DNA from: Gracilaria domingensis
Lineage: Eukaryota > Rhodophyta > Florideophyceae > Gracilariales > Gracilariaceae
Assembly (NCBI GenBank): GCA_022539475.1
Contig: VCMS01000009.1
Location: 322,043 to 386,042, forward strand
DNA: 64,000 nt
Direction of reading: 5' to 3'
Shown here: in pieces, positions 52,328 to 61,888 of the stretch
Layout: every line of letters begins with the position of its first letter
Position numbering within the stretch: the stretch's first letter is position 1
Notes under the pieces: generated by a model
What the model was told of the DNA's origin: nothing
Seen by the model: the letters and a program-made list of their open reading frames with translations, nothing else
Database searches by the model: none
Translations under genes and position numbers: made by a program

Positions 52328-53068
52328 TCAAGTTACGACTACTCCGCATGACTGTACTGCAGATGCCGAGAAACCTCCGAGAGTAAGACCTTCCGGAGAA
52401 GGAAGTTCCGTGATTCCGTCGATAGGCATCGACATAAGTGGCAGAAAAAATGTCGTTCCATCGGCTTGAATAGCTTCAATACGGCTTGGAGTACTCAATC
52501 GTTCGACTTGACGGGACCCTAACGTACCAAGTATCCCTTCTGGTAGAGAATCAAAAGCAAGCGGAGGAGGGGTGCCTATCGGCGCATCGGCAAAGGCTGG
52601 GCTCCGAATACAGAACATCATTGCGTCCACTGTGAAATTTCTCGGATTGGGGCAGCTAGTCGACAGGTTGAAAGGTGCGAATGGGTTTCCATCGAATTCA
52701 AACAGGTCGGTGCCTATGTCTACCTTGCTAACAACGCTGAGAAAACCAAAATTTGGCTCTTCGACTACGCGAAGCACAGAAATTGGAGCGGTCCGTGGTC
52801 CTATGAAGCATTCTACCACTGTACCATTCTCTTGAGTGCAAAACGGGCATCCTTTTTCGCAAACTACTAACGACGACGGGAAAACTTGTGGTTGTTGTTG
52901 CTGTTGTTGCTGGTCCTGAACATCTTGACGAATGAGCGGTGACTTTGTAGATGATGCGGTGTTTCCAAGGAAAGGCGCCTTGGATAGCTTTGACTCGAAC
53001 AGTGGGAATGAACTGGAGATGCAAAAGAAGATTGCCAGACCGAGCAGATGGAACTTGATCATTTTCAT
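52328..53068 (-). CDS. secreted cysteine-containing protein, unknown
   Basis: 246 residues with a signal peptide (MKMIKFHLLGLAIFFCISS). A short Ser/Gln-rich spacer including a poly-Gln stretch (residues about 54-60) is followed by a compact domain from about residue 68: CEKGCPFC, VVECFIG, STSCPNP, MFCIRSP and a final QSCGVVVT. N-glycosylation sites (NGT, NLS, NFT) fit secretion. A strong TATA box (TATATAAAG) lies 135 bp upstream of the start. The CPFC resembles a thioredoxin active site, but the surrounding sequence does not, so I do not infer redox activity. No family recognised. Confidence 0.78.
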   Translation of the reverse strand: MKMIKFHLLGLAIFFCISSSFPLFESKLSKAPFLGNTASSTKSPLIRQDVQDQQQQQQQPQVFPSSLVVCEKGCPFCTQENGTVVECFIGPRTAPISVLRVVEEPNFGFLSVVSKVDIGTDLFEFDGNPFAPFNLSTSCPNPRNFTVDAMMFCIRSPAFADAPIGTPPPLAFDSLPEGILGTLGSRQVERLSTPSRIEAIQADGTTFFLPLMSMPIDGITELPSPEGLTLGGFSASAVQSCGVVVT

Positions 53069-53202
53069 TGTGTATAGTTATCAGAATTAATTGGGCGGAG
53101 AGCGACCGGAGCAGTGAGCGCGCGTGCACTGAAAGAGGTGTCGATGCGGAACGAGTCTTCGTCGGAACAGTTCTTCGTTTCATGAGAGTGGCTCTCAAAC
53201 TG

Positions 53203-53211
53203 CTTTATATA
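53203..53211 (-). promoter_or_regulatory. TATA box (TATATAAAG)
   Basis: Canonical sequence on the minus strand, 135 bp before the ATG at 53068. Confidence 0.75.
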
Positions 53212-53558
53212 CCTTCGTAACATTGTTGTGAAGCTTGCTGTTCGCCCCATTTTGCAACAGCTCTTCACTCATTACACCAAAGAGCAAGCGTGCACAATAT
53301 TACCAGCGGCCACTGGCCGATAGTAATTTCCGGTACCTGATATATTGCTTGCGTGGAGCTCTTCTGGTGCGACGCAGGTGCTCTTATATTCTTGTGGTAA
53401 GGAGGGGAGTCTATATTGTTGCGAAACGCCAAACTGACACGGAAGAGTGTATTCACGGCGGCTTCCCAAATTCCCGGAGCCCTCTACAAGTTGTACGTGT
53501 AGAAGATTTTTATGAGTAATATCCGTGATCTGATGTTTTGCTCTTTTGCTCGTTTAGA

Positions 53559-53613
53559 GCTCGCTTGGGGCTTCAGTGGTGCTCGCCGAGCACCACTGAA
53601 GCCCCAAGCGAGC
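53559..53613. repeat. perfect palindrome, 27-bp arms, 1-base centre
   Basis: The left arm begins GCTCGCTTGGGGCTTC and the right arm ends GAAGCCCCAAGCGAGC. All 27 base pairs match, with a single C between the arms. Such an almost spacerless palindrome is unusual in eukaryotic DNA because it is prone to deletion. Confidence 0.95.
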
Positions 53614-55253
53614 ACTGCTCGGGTGGAGTCAGGATTAAAGAAACTGATTACCGTCGTTCCTGTATATGATAACGCATTTTGCTTTATAACCGTGTGTGCT
53701 TGCATTGCGTGCGTTGTCCGCGCAAGTGCACAAACCGCAGTCACTGGCTTCCTTAATTTCGATTATTACGCAGCATCATATGCGCACAGTAGTCATCTAG
53801 AGAAAGATGAGCTATTTGCTCCGATTTGTTGTATTTGTGTGTACCAAAGACGCAAATGCGTCTTGATAGAGCTCCTGCGAAATATAAGGCTCAGCGGGGA
53901 GATTGTGGCTTTGGCAGGTTTACGATATTCTTTTTACAACTTACACTACGGTTTGTATCGGTCTTGTACGACCAACGCGACGCAGCCCCATCGGAAACCG
54001 TTAGTCTCCTCGGCACATGCAGCCCTGCTGAGGGCCGCCACTGTGCTCCCCATCATTGTTCGGTCGAACAGCGCCGCCGAGCGCCGGGACACTGGAGCTC
54101 GTTGGTCCGGAACTCTAGCTTCAAAAGGAGCCAGAGGACCGTGACTTGACAGACTTCGGCAAAGAGGGCTCCACATACTCACCGAGCGCTATCCTGAACC
54201 TCGACTCAGTGCTTGGCCTCCTTTCGCTCGGGCACGCTTTCTCGCGTAGTGGAGTTCGTGCGACATTATGCATATACGAAGGTATCTTATATTTCTGCCA
54301 TTTTGAACCGACAGCAATCTGACCTTCATGCGAAGATCAGGTGAAGGTGTCATTGGACCGACTATCGCCACGTAGGTCAGGGCACTTGGAGACGAAATGT
54401 CTGCGTAAGCTGCCTCTCCACGTGCGTTCCACATTTCTCCAGAGCGCTGGTTCGCAGATTTGTTGCTCCATTCTCGGATGTATTATATATGTTGCACAGA
54501 CAGTGTGTGGTCTATATCTACCCAGGGGTATCCTTATACCTCTTACATACAGGATAGCGCTGATTCTCTTAATCCGGCGCGAGTGGTATCGAATAATTTG
54601 GGCGCTCTTCAGAGACAAGGCTCGCCACGTACCGTTGGAAAGCAAAAGGGCTACCTGACGCATGAAAAACAGGTATAGGTTATTCTGGCTCTACGTAGGT
54701 GGAGGGACCGCAAAGAGGACACACCACACTCGAGAAGTCCTTTCCTTTTTGGGCGATCTTGCGTAGGTAGCACACCGTAGGTAACACTCACGACTTGTTC
54801 CTGTCTCCCGTTTTGGAGACAACTGGTGGCATAAATGCCACTGTTCCCTGCCATCTCGGTAAACGAGACGGCATCGAACCTCAGCTTTCCGAACCGTTCC
54901 CGTAGTGCGCCACAACAGGACCGTGTCGAGCGATAGTGGACTGAGGCAAAGGCTTGCCCGAGCGAAGCGAGGCCAAGCATTGAGCAATCGTTTCCTCTCC
55001 GAATCAGTTGATCTTGTTCGCTACGCACCGTCGTAACTGGCATCAGTGGCTTCATTTTACTATTAGAGTGTGATGAAACACCATGCGTTCGGCATGCTGC
55101 GGCAAGATCGTAAACCCACTTGAAAACCATATCATGTGCAGAGTCAGCGAGCTGCAGATCGAAGACACAATCACTAATTCAACACCTCCAGCCATGTGGC
55201 TTGGGCGAGCACAAGGATGGCCATAGATTAGCCACGTACCTCCATGTCGTTGA

Positions 55254-55816
55254 GTGAAAACATCTTTTATCCCACTAGGGCTGAGCTTTATCGCTCTGTG
55301 GATCGCATTGTTTATTCGCAATGCCTTGAGCTTCACGGCATCCCTGCCCCTGGCACCGAGAGTCGTCCAAATCGCACAAAGCAGCCGGGCTCAAATCATG
55401 GACCTTTCGTTTGCGCCCCCGTACTGTCTCCTTATGCAGGCGCTCTCTACTGCCTTCATTCTAGTCGCATCGCAAGAAATTGGTAGCTGCTTCAAGCCAA
55501 GTGCTGTGGTCCAGCCGCAAATTCCGAGAAACAACTCACTCGAGAGTTTGGAAGAAGTGATGCTGTTGAGCTGTACACAAGTGCGAAGCAACCGGACTAT
55601 TTCCGTCTTCGAGGCCCAAACTAGTTTGGAATTGGATCGAACTGAATGCAGAGACAACGCGCTACTTAGCTTCATGTTAGGGAAGGAATGAGTATATCTA
55701 CACAAGAGATGGACTCCGTTCTGGAATGCAAGGAAGGCTTTTGTGTCATCGTCGCGTATATTGATTCCAAGCTGTTTATTTCCACTCCACAGAATGCGAA
55801 CTTTGATACCAATTGA
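55254..55816 (+). pseudogene. frameshifted paralogue of the three-segment membrane family
   Basis: Two successive frames together match the membrane protein at 60764-61888. The first (55254-55691) has hydrophobic segments and a Cys region: CTQVRSNRTISVFEAQTSLE..ECRDNALLSF aligns with CFQMSTSQRVVVSEGSLSLD..QCGDELLSY, with a preceding Cys at a similar distance. The frame then stops, and a different frame from about 55682 continues with SVLECKEGFCVIVAY, aligning with HSICSEKFCVGMLSE, at nearly the same spacing (19 against 21 residues). No third helix is seen downstream and no normal start is evident (the first frame opens with GTG). I read it as a decayed, truncated paralogue. A short intron or sequencing error is a less likely alternative. 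Confidence 0.65.
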
Positions 55817-56181
55817 AGCACCACCGTCACTGCCGTTAGCACGCAACCGTCATGACCCTTCTCTCCTTTTCTTTCGATATACGCTCAAAGCCTGCTCAGT
55901 TTGTTCCTCACGGGTATCTTTGACGAGAGAGCCATACGCCACCTTCTATTCCTGCAGGTTCTCGGGAGCCCCTGTGAGTTCAGGAGAAGCACAGTCATTG
56001 CTGGCCCTTTCAGAACACCCTGTGGGCAACTGGAGATATCTTTATCCTAATCTCAACTCCCCCCAGCCCAGAGTTGAAAAGGCTCCTTGAACACCAAGTT
56101 CGCTGAACTTGGTACATTACAATCTTGTCTGACGTATTATAGTACCGCAGCTGTTCTGTCCCTGCTGAGAAGCTGTAGACT
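55817..56181. other. intergenic, decayed 3' part of the pseudogene possible
   Basis: 365 bp between the pseudogene match and the stop of the convergent protease gene. No alignable family sequence seen. Confidence 0.4.
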
Positions 56182-57630
56182 TCAGGACTGGCGAGGTGCC
56201 TGTCGCCTCATTACATCAGGGCACGAGAGTCCTAACGAAAACTCATCTAAGAGTCCTGGACCGTTGTCGATCACTCTGGTTACGGCAGTCAACATACTTG
56301 AGGACACCTCCCTTTCATCAGAAAGCAACACCGCCATCGCACCGCTAACATGAGGGGTAGCAAAAGAAGTTCCAGACACCAGACCTTGTGAAGTCGAAAT
56401 GTCTACCCCGGGGGCAGATATATCTATGCAATCTGCTCCTATCTCGGAAATATTGTTTCCTTCGAAGGGCACACTTTCGCTATCGTGTGCTTGCACACTG
56501 AAGAACTTTTCGTCTCGAAAAAAGGCTGGGAGCATGGTACATGCATTGTCTCCACCATTTCCCGCCGCCCCAGCTATGAACACGCCCATGTCGGTCAAAG
56601 CCTCCAGCGTGTCTGCAACTAAACTGGCGAACAGTGGGTCTACACCGATACCCCCCGATAAAGAGAGATTGACAACGTTTCCCCTCGTCGCATTATTCAA
56701 GTTTGCTGCAACAAAGGATAAGCCCAGCAGCACTGTTCTCCAGCCGATCCCCGGATCAGGGAGAATATCCTCGAAAACACGCAAGCAGTTCCGAGTGCTC
56801 TCCACAGCCACGCCACTTGGACCAGTGGCAATCTCACTTACCGCCGTCCCATGCCCACTGGTATCACTGCATCCTGGTACCGGCTCAGGTCCTAGAAAGT
56901 CTTGACAAAATCCATCGGTAGTCGGTTCGCAACCAGTATCAAGAATCCACACACTCACATCCCGCCCATTCATGCTCAGTGGAGCACATGTGCGCAGCCC
57001 ATCCGTAGGAAAGCCCCCATCTGTTTCGTCAATGCCGAAAAGGTCGCATTCTATCCGAGAAGGCAGTCTCCGTTGATTGGGCAAAAGTAAGCTTCCTCGA
57101 AACGGGAAACCCCTGGAAGTGTTCAAGATGCAATCTGAGACGAAAGGCTCCTCCGGCAGTATAAAGGGTGGAATATCTGGTATGCTTACCGTGCGGCTAT
57201 TGACAATACTCAAAGGACGTGTACCACCTCTTGCCAGGGCCCTGCTCACGACCCTGATCAGCTCCTCTGCGAAAGCCTTTAGCGCCCTTTCTGGCAGATC
57301 ACGCAACTCCTGGATATCGCATGAAAACGATTCCACACGGACTGGTCCAATATCGATTCCTACGAGACCGATTTCGCAGCCCCTAGTCAGATTGCTTGCA
57401 TCCAGAAGGGTTTGCACTTCTGAGCGGCAGGCAGCGTCACACGGAGAGGAGATTCGCAAGAGAAATTCATCTGGAATGATTGCATCATCTGTCATTTCTG
57501 CCCGTAAAGGATTACGGGGTTGAGGCATCATGCGCCCAGTTTGGTCTGTCTTGAGTTCTATTGCTTTTAGAACGACAGCGAACGAGAGAGTCAGTAAGAT
57601 GGAAAAGCATATTCTCGTGCTACTGTGCAT
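56182..57630 (-). CDS. secreted subtilisin-like serine protease (S8)
   Basis: 482 residues. A signal peptide (MHSSTRICFSILLTLSFAVV) leads to a propeptide-position domain at about 54-150 containing CDAAC and SFSC, and then a subtilase catalytic domain. The triad is intact: Asp 231 (WILDTGC), His 260 (SGHGTAVS) and Ser 422 (GTSFATPHVSG), with the oxyanion Asn 358 (AAGNGG). An NLSLSGG segment matches the substrate-binding strand. It should act outside the cell or in the secretory path, autoprocessing its propeptide. The chosen start is the ATG that begins the signal peptide. The prodomain-like region has cysteines, which I9-type propeptides usually lack, and resembles the C-terminal domain of the secreted protein at 58972-59718. 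No C-terminal P-domain or membrane helix. Confidence 0.94.
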   Translation of the reverse strand: MHSSTRICFSILLTLSFAVVLKAIELKTDQTGRMMPQPRNPLRAEMTDDAIIPDEFLLRISSPCDAACRSEVQTLLDASNLTRGCEIGLVGIDIGPVRVESFSCDIQELRDLPERALKAFAEELIRVVSRALARGGTRPLSIVNSRTVSIPDIPPFILPEEPFVSDCILNTSRGFPFRGSLLLPNQRRLPSRIECDLFGIDETDGGFPTDGLRTCAPLSMNGRDVSVWILDTGCEPTTDGFCQDFLGPEPVPGCSDTSGHGTAVSEIATGPSGVAVESTRNCLRVFEDILPDPGIGWRTVLLGLSFVAANLNNATRGNVVNLSLSGGIGVDPLFASLVADTLEALTDMGVFIAGAAGNGGDNACTMLPAFFRDEKFFSVQAHDSESVPFEGNNISEIGADCIDISAPGVDISTSQGLVSGTSFATPHVSGAMAVLLSDEREVSSSMLTAVTRVIDNGPGLLDEFSLGLSCPDVMRRQAPRQS

Positions 57631-58971
57631 TTCTGCGCGGTCTTCGTATTTTGGGGCTCGACACACTCTTGATAAGAGTCGGTAGCAAAAGAAATCAAGC
57701 AGGGGATATGATTGGAAGCAACGAGCTTAAGACGAGCTACGAGACGGAAACACAGGTTGCCAAGCCGCACAATATATCACACAAAAAGTAAGACGTATGA
57801 GGAGAGATCGCCGACCCCTGCAGGATTAAGCAACTTGCTCATTCCTACAGCAGAATATTGCAAGATTGCAGGACTGCAGTTGACCTATTGAATACACTGG
57901 TACACCTGCAATGGAATGGGATTTGTAGCTTCCATTTACTCGTCACTATGCTACAGGCAGCTTGTAGATTTCACAGCTCCTGTCTCATTCGAGGGAAGTA
58001 CAGCTTTAAAGTTTACAGCTTCGGAAGGTGGATAGTGCTCCCGATAAGTTCATTGATAAGGTGGAGCGATTGCTTCCGCCGTGCCGCGGTGGTAACTGGG
58101 CAGTAAACTATCATCGCGATGTCGTCCCGATAGCCACAGAGAGGTAGAGAACGATAGCTTAGCAGTGACTCAAGTGCTCGACGCTCCTGCAACGATTCTC
58201 TCCTCGATGGAACAACACATGGAGAGACGGCAGCGTGTCGATTTGTCTGCACCATGATCAATGATCATGATGATCATGATCATAGTGTAACTCGGAACGT
58301 ACACGTGTCGCTTCAAGCGGAGAGGTTGTTTCTGTATGTACAAGATATTCTGGTTAATTTCTTGTAGAAACGCTCGAGTGAAGAGCAGACAACGGCACAG
58401 GCGCTGTCTGCCCGCCGCTGTCTGCTCTTGAGCCTACCCATCTCTGCGCAGCACCGCGTGGTGGCCAGCACGGCCTTGGCCCAGCACGGCAGCGCCACCA
58501 CGCCCTCGCGCAACCACGTCCATCTCGTACCTTCGGAAGGTATCATACGCGTCGACAGGGGGCTCCACGTCGCGGCGTTTGCAGCCGTGCGCGCTCAGCG
58601 GTTTGTGGCGGCGGTCGGCAGTCGAGGCAGGTGCTTTGTGGGAGGGTAGTGTAAGTTACCAAAGGTACAGTATGCATCGCTGCTGGTGGGCAGCGAAGCA
58701 GGCGCGTCCCAATCGGGGCGATTTCGGAGCTTAGCCCAACTACCACGTGCCAGGACGTCGCGTGATGCTGTGTGACGTCACGCCACGGCGCCGTTGGAGA
58801 GCAAGTACGTGTCCCGTAGTGCATTTTCGGGATACGAAGAAGATTTACGAAGGGTAGAAGGATACAACTTCTACCGTAGAAAACTGCGTTTTGCTGCACT
58901 ACATCCAGCACCGCCTCGCCGCCCTCGTCCGCTGTCGTCGGAGTGGACCGCGTCTTTACTACGCCCCCGTG
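57631..58971. other. intergenic, no supported gene
   Basis: 1.3 kb. A TATATT motif about 145 bp before the protease start (57772-57778, minus strand) is a possible TATA element. A short self-complementary TGATCATGA cluster lies near 58255-58283. 58400-58650 is GC-rich but shows no coherent product. Confidence 0.45.
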
Positions 58972-59718
58972 TCACGCGCCGGGCGAGACGGGGTTGTCGT
59001 TGACGACGGACAGAACGGTGATGCCGAACGGTGCAAGCGCGACGTCCAGCGCGCTCTCCACTGTCGCGGCCGCCACCTCGGCGCCGCTGCAGCTGATGAA
59101 CACTAGGTTCACGCTGCCGATGTTCACCGGTGTCGCGCCCAGCGCGCAGTCACTCGACAGCAGCACGGCGCCCGCGAAGTCCTCGCACAAGCCCTCGCAT
59201 GGCGCGCTGATGCTCGCGATGAACGAGTTGGCGATGGCGGCCTCCGGCGTCAACCCCGACTCCGCGACGCCGCTTGCTTCCGGCGCGCTCGACGGCGACG
59301 GCGACGGCGATGGCGATGGCGACGGCGATGGCAATGGCGATGGCGCCGGCGACGGCGTCGGCGTCATCGTCGGCGACGACGTCATCGTCGGCAACGGCGA
59401 CGGTGATGGCGCCGCTTCCGGAGTCTCAAGCGGCTCGTCGGACTCCTCCAACGGCTCCGTGCTCATCATGTGCATGGCCATCAAGTCCGCGTCCATCATA
59501 TCCATGCCGTCAAAGTGTTCACTGCGGCTCATACCGGCGCGCAGCGACAGCGCGCCATACACGCGAGCCGTCTCTGCTTCAAGCCGCGGTGATGGCTGCG
59601 ACCATTCCGGCACATGCGCGAGCGCGTCCAGCGCGGAGCCCGGCACGACGTGCAGCAGCGAGCACAGAATCACCGCCCAGAGCGCGGTGATGCGGCGCGT
59701 GGATTGGCAAACAGCCAT
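58972..59718 (-). CDS. secreted Pro-Ser-stalk protein with a propeptide-like C-terminal domain
   Basis: 248 residues. A signal peptide (MAVCQSTRRITALWAVILCS to about residue 29) is followed by a Met- and Asp/Glu-containing segment and a P-S-P-S stalk (about 102-150). The C-terminal domain at about 163-246 resembles residues 54-150 of the neighbouring subtilisin-like protease. Shared phrases: SFIASISAPCEGLC against EFLLRISSPCDAAC, CALGATPVNIGSVNLVFISC against CEIGLVGIDIGPVRVESFSC, and LSVVNDNPVS against LSIVNSRTVS. No protease domain is present. It may therefore be a free propeptide-type inhibitor or chaperone held on an extracellular stalk; that function is inference. The stalk DNA is a GGCGAC/GGCGAT tandem repeat. 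Confidence 0.82.
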   Translation of the reverse strand: MAVCQSTRRITALWAVILCSLLHVVPGSALDALAHVPEWSQPSPRLEAETARVYGALSLRAGMSRSEHFDGMDMMDADLMAMHMMSTEPLEESDEPLETPEAAPSPSPLPTMTSSPTMTPTPSPAPSPLPSPSPSPSPSPSPSSAPEASGVAESGLTPEAAIANSFIASISAPCEGLCEDFAGAVLLSSDCALGATPVNIGSVNLVFISCSGAEVAAATVESALDVALAPFGITVLSVVNDNPVSPGA

Positions 59719-60763
59719 TGTATTTTGTGCAAATGCGGTGCTGTAGCTTTAGGGTGAACGTCGATCGCGCCTCTGCACAACGAGTAGCGAGCGAGTTTGC
59801 GACCTGATCAACGCCCACCAGCGTCGACGGCATTGGAGTCGTGAAGAAAGCTACGCCCCGCTTTTACGAGCCATAGACGCACAGCCGAACGCGCCCTTGT
59901 CTCGCCGAGTACGTGTAGCGACAGTAGCAAGGCTTCAACGCGAATCAGTAACAGCCTTACCCTCGCACCACTTGTAGCGAATCTACTCCATGTACCGACG
60001 GTAACGCACGGCACTGTTCGGCAGAGTGCGTTACATGGAGTGTGTGTCATGTGCATAATTGGGATTTTTTAAGCAAATGAACACCTCAAAATGAAGCATG
60101 GTTCGTAACGTGCATAGTATCATAAATAGCTTCTCAGGACATGCCGCATGTTGGCCAGTTGAAACATGGCCTCCAGTAGAATCCAAAATGCTCCAAAACC
60201 TCGATTTTGGCTTGTCTCACCCAAGTCTATCTACACTCGCCGAATATTGCTTCACTCGTTTTGCCCAGAGCTTGGTTTGCAGGAAAGAATGGCCATATGC
60301 CGCGTAGGATAACCTTTGGTCGGCTAGGCTTGAGCCTCAAAGAAAGAATGAGCGCAAAACCAAGAAAATACATTCCAAGTTGGATATGGTTTCTTGGTTA
60401 TCATAATTTGTACAGTTGGATAGTCCAACCGTAGAAATCATGATACTCCACAGTAGGGCACATTAACCATATTCCGGCACTGTGCGTGAAGCACCGGCAA
60501 TACTTGCGTCCTCGTCGTCCGCGCTGGATCCCCGCGAAGCCGATTAAACGACGTCCCATTCGCTGGGAGCCGAATCTTGTTGGCGCTGGTCGTAGTAAAC
60601 TCAAGGAACCAGCGTTTAAATAATCGAGATACTGTCGTACATCTAGTGCAGGCCTGAGCTGGTGTATTCAACGCCCCTGCGCTTGGAACATCCATCAAGG
60701 CAACTCATGCTACCACCGTCTTTACAACATATCACATCAAAACTCTGTTTCTACCAAGTAGCT
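59719..60763. other. intergenic, no supported gene
   Basis: 1.0 kb between two leftward genes. It contains the promoter of the stalk protein and the 3' end of the membrane-protein gene. Nothing else is recognised. Confidence 0.5.
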
Positions 60764-61888
60764 TCAGCATTCGTCATGTGCTCGTTCCGAGTGCGAACTA
60801 CGAGCTACACGAGTATCTGTATCCTCCGCGTATGGTACGCGCCCCTTGTACGAGACAACCACTGATCGTTGCTCACCTTTCCCACTTATTTGCACGTATG
60901 CCGTTTCCTTGTCAACCTCCTCGCTCGTCGACTCACTCAGTTTCTTCGCCCAATGCGACGGATCCCTCATGTCGTAAAACACCCTCCTCTTACCAAATCT
61001 CGTCCCGATGAACGCCAACAAACTCGAGATCCATATGAACAGTGACAAGATCGTAATCCAATATGGCAACACAGTTTCTCTTCGCTTCGATTCAATCATG
61101 TTGCATTCGCCTCGGCTTGTCTCACCGAAGAGTACTGTCCTTACGTGGAGCACATCCTGTGTTCCCCTCGCGACAAGCCCCAGCAACATTTCTGTCATGT
61201 CCTTCAGATAAGGGCTTGCGTCGTACGATATGTTGGTCCACAGTCCTGGAGTCCGTCCCCCAAAGTCATGGGTGGGCGACAGAGTAAGGGACAGGAACAC
61301 GGAAAGTCCCTCAGATAACATTCCCACACAGAACTTTTCACTACATATGGAATGATTATTTCTGCCGATAAACTCTTCAAAATCAGGCTCAGTATTTTCG
61401 TACGAAAGCAGCTCATCGCCACATTGCAACATTCCAGAATCAAGGCTTAGACTTCCTTCCGAAACGACTACTCTTTGACTCGTGCTCATTTGGAAACAAC
61501 CGAACGTGATAGCTGCTCTTTCAATATCATTTGTTTCGCCGAAATCTGTGGAGTTTCTGGGAGAAAAGGTGACACAATTCTGGTCGGCGTTGAGCGCACG
61601 ATCAAATTGCCCTGAGAACGTAGAGACAAGCGTTTCGACAGTTAGAAACATAATCAACGCTAGAAGTTGAATGAGCCGAATTCGACGAGAGTGCGATTTG
61701 ACGCTCAACGCCTTTCCTCTTTCGAGAAGATGACACTCCGCAAGGGCATGGAAGATCAACACAGCAGACACAAAGAGAAGTTCTGCAATGGCCATGATGA
61801 TGGTGAATATTAGCTGTGTTGAGACAGGACGCAAAGGAATGATAACACCTTTAGGGGTATCTTCAATGCGGTGAATGAAATCGTCCAT
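60764..61888 (-). CDS. three-segment membrane protein, same family as the 8.8-kb gene
   Basis: 374 residues from the ATG at 61888 (context GGTGCCATGG). Membrane segments at about 26-50, 73-91 and 277-298 enclose an ectodomain with spaced cysteines (CVTF, CFQM, QCGDELLSY, SICSEKFCVGM) and N-glycosylation sites (NST, NHS, NIS), then a charged cytoplasmic tail with basic and Ser/Asp/Glu clusters. The entry to helix 1, IIPLRPVSTQLIFTII, parallels the 8801-10366 protein, and the ectodomain matches the broken copy at 55.3 kb. The frame stays open upstream to about 62110 without an ATG, and a TATA-like TTTATAAAG lies at 62187-62195, so an extra N-terminal exon cannot be excluded. Function unknown; a surface receptor- or adhesion-like role is a guess. 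Confidence 0.8.
   Translation of the reverse strand: MDDFIHRIEDTPKGVIIPLRPVSTQLIFTIIMAIAELLFVSAVLIFHALAECHLLERGKALSVKSHSRRIRLIQLLALIMFLTVETLVSTFSGQFDRALNADQNCVTFSPRNSTDFGETNDIERAAITFGCFQMSTSQRVVVSEGSLSLDSGMLQCGDELLSYENTEPDFEEFIGRNNHSICSEKFCVGMLSEGLSVFLSLTLSPTHDFGGRTPGLWTNISYDASPYLKDMTEMLLGLVARGTQDVLHVRTVLFGETSRGECNMIESKRRETVLPYWITILSLFIWISSLLAFIGTRFGKRRVFYDMRDPSHWAKKLSESTSEEVDKETAYVQISGKGEQRSVVVSYKGRVPYAEDTDTRVARSSHSERAHDEC

Larger units (their letters stand above)
53069..55253. other. intergenic with a 55-bp palindrome
   Basis: 2.2 kb without a supportable gene. A near-perfect palindrome (53559-53613) is listed separately. The left part is the promoter of the secreted protein at 53068. Confidence 0.5.

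Noticed and set aside
52328-53068. CPFC in the secreted protein as a thioredoxin-type active site
   Set aside because: The residues around it do not match a thioredoxin or glutaredoxin fold, unlike the true CPFC in the glutaredoxin-like gene at 1110-1991.
53512-54144. 210-codon rightward frame spanning the 55-bp palindrome
   Set aside because: It starts from a non-ATG-like context, its N-terminal part is the palindrome itself, and the product has no recognisable feature.
55391-55846. 152-codon leftward frame
   Set aside because: It is antisense to the pseudogene match, which aligns convincingly on the plus strand.
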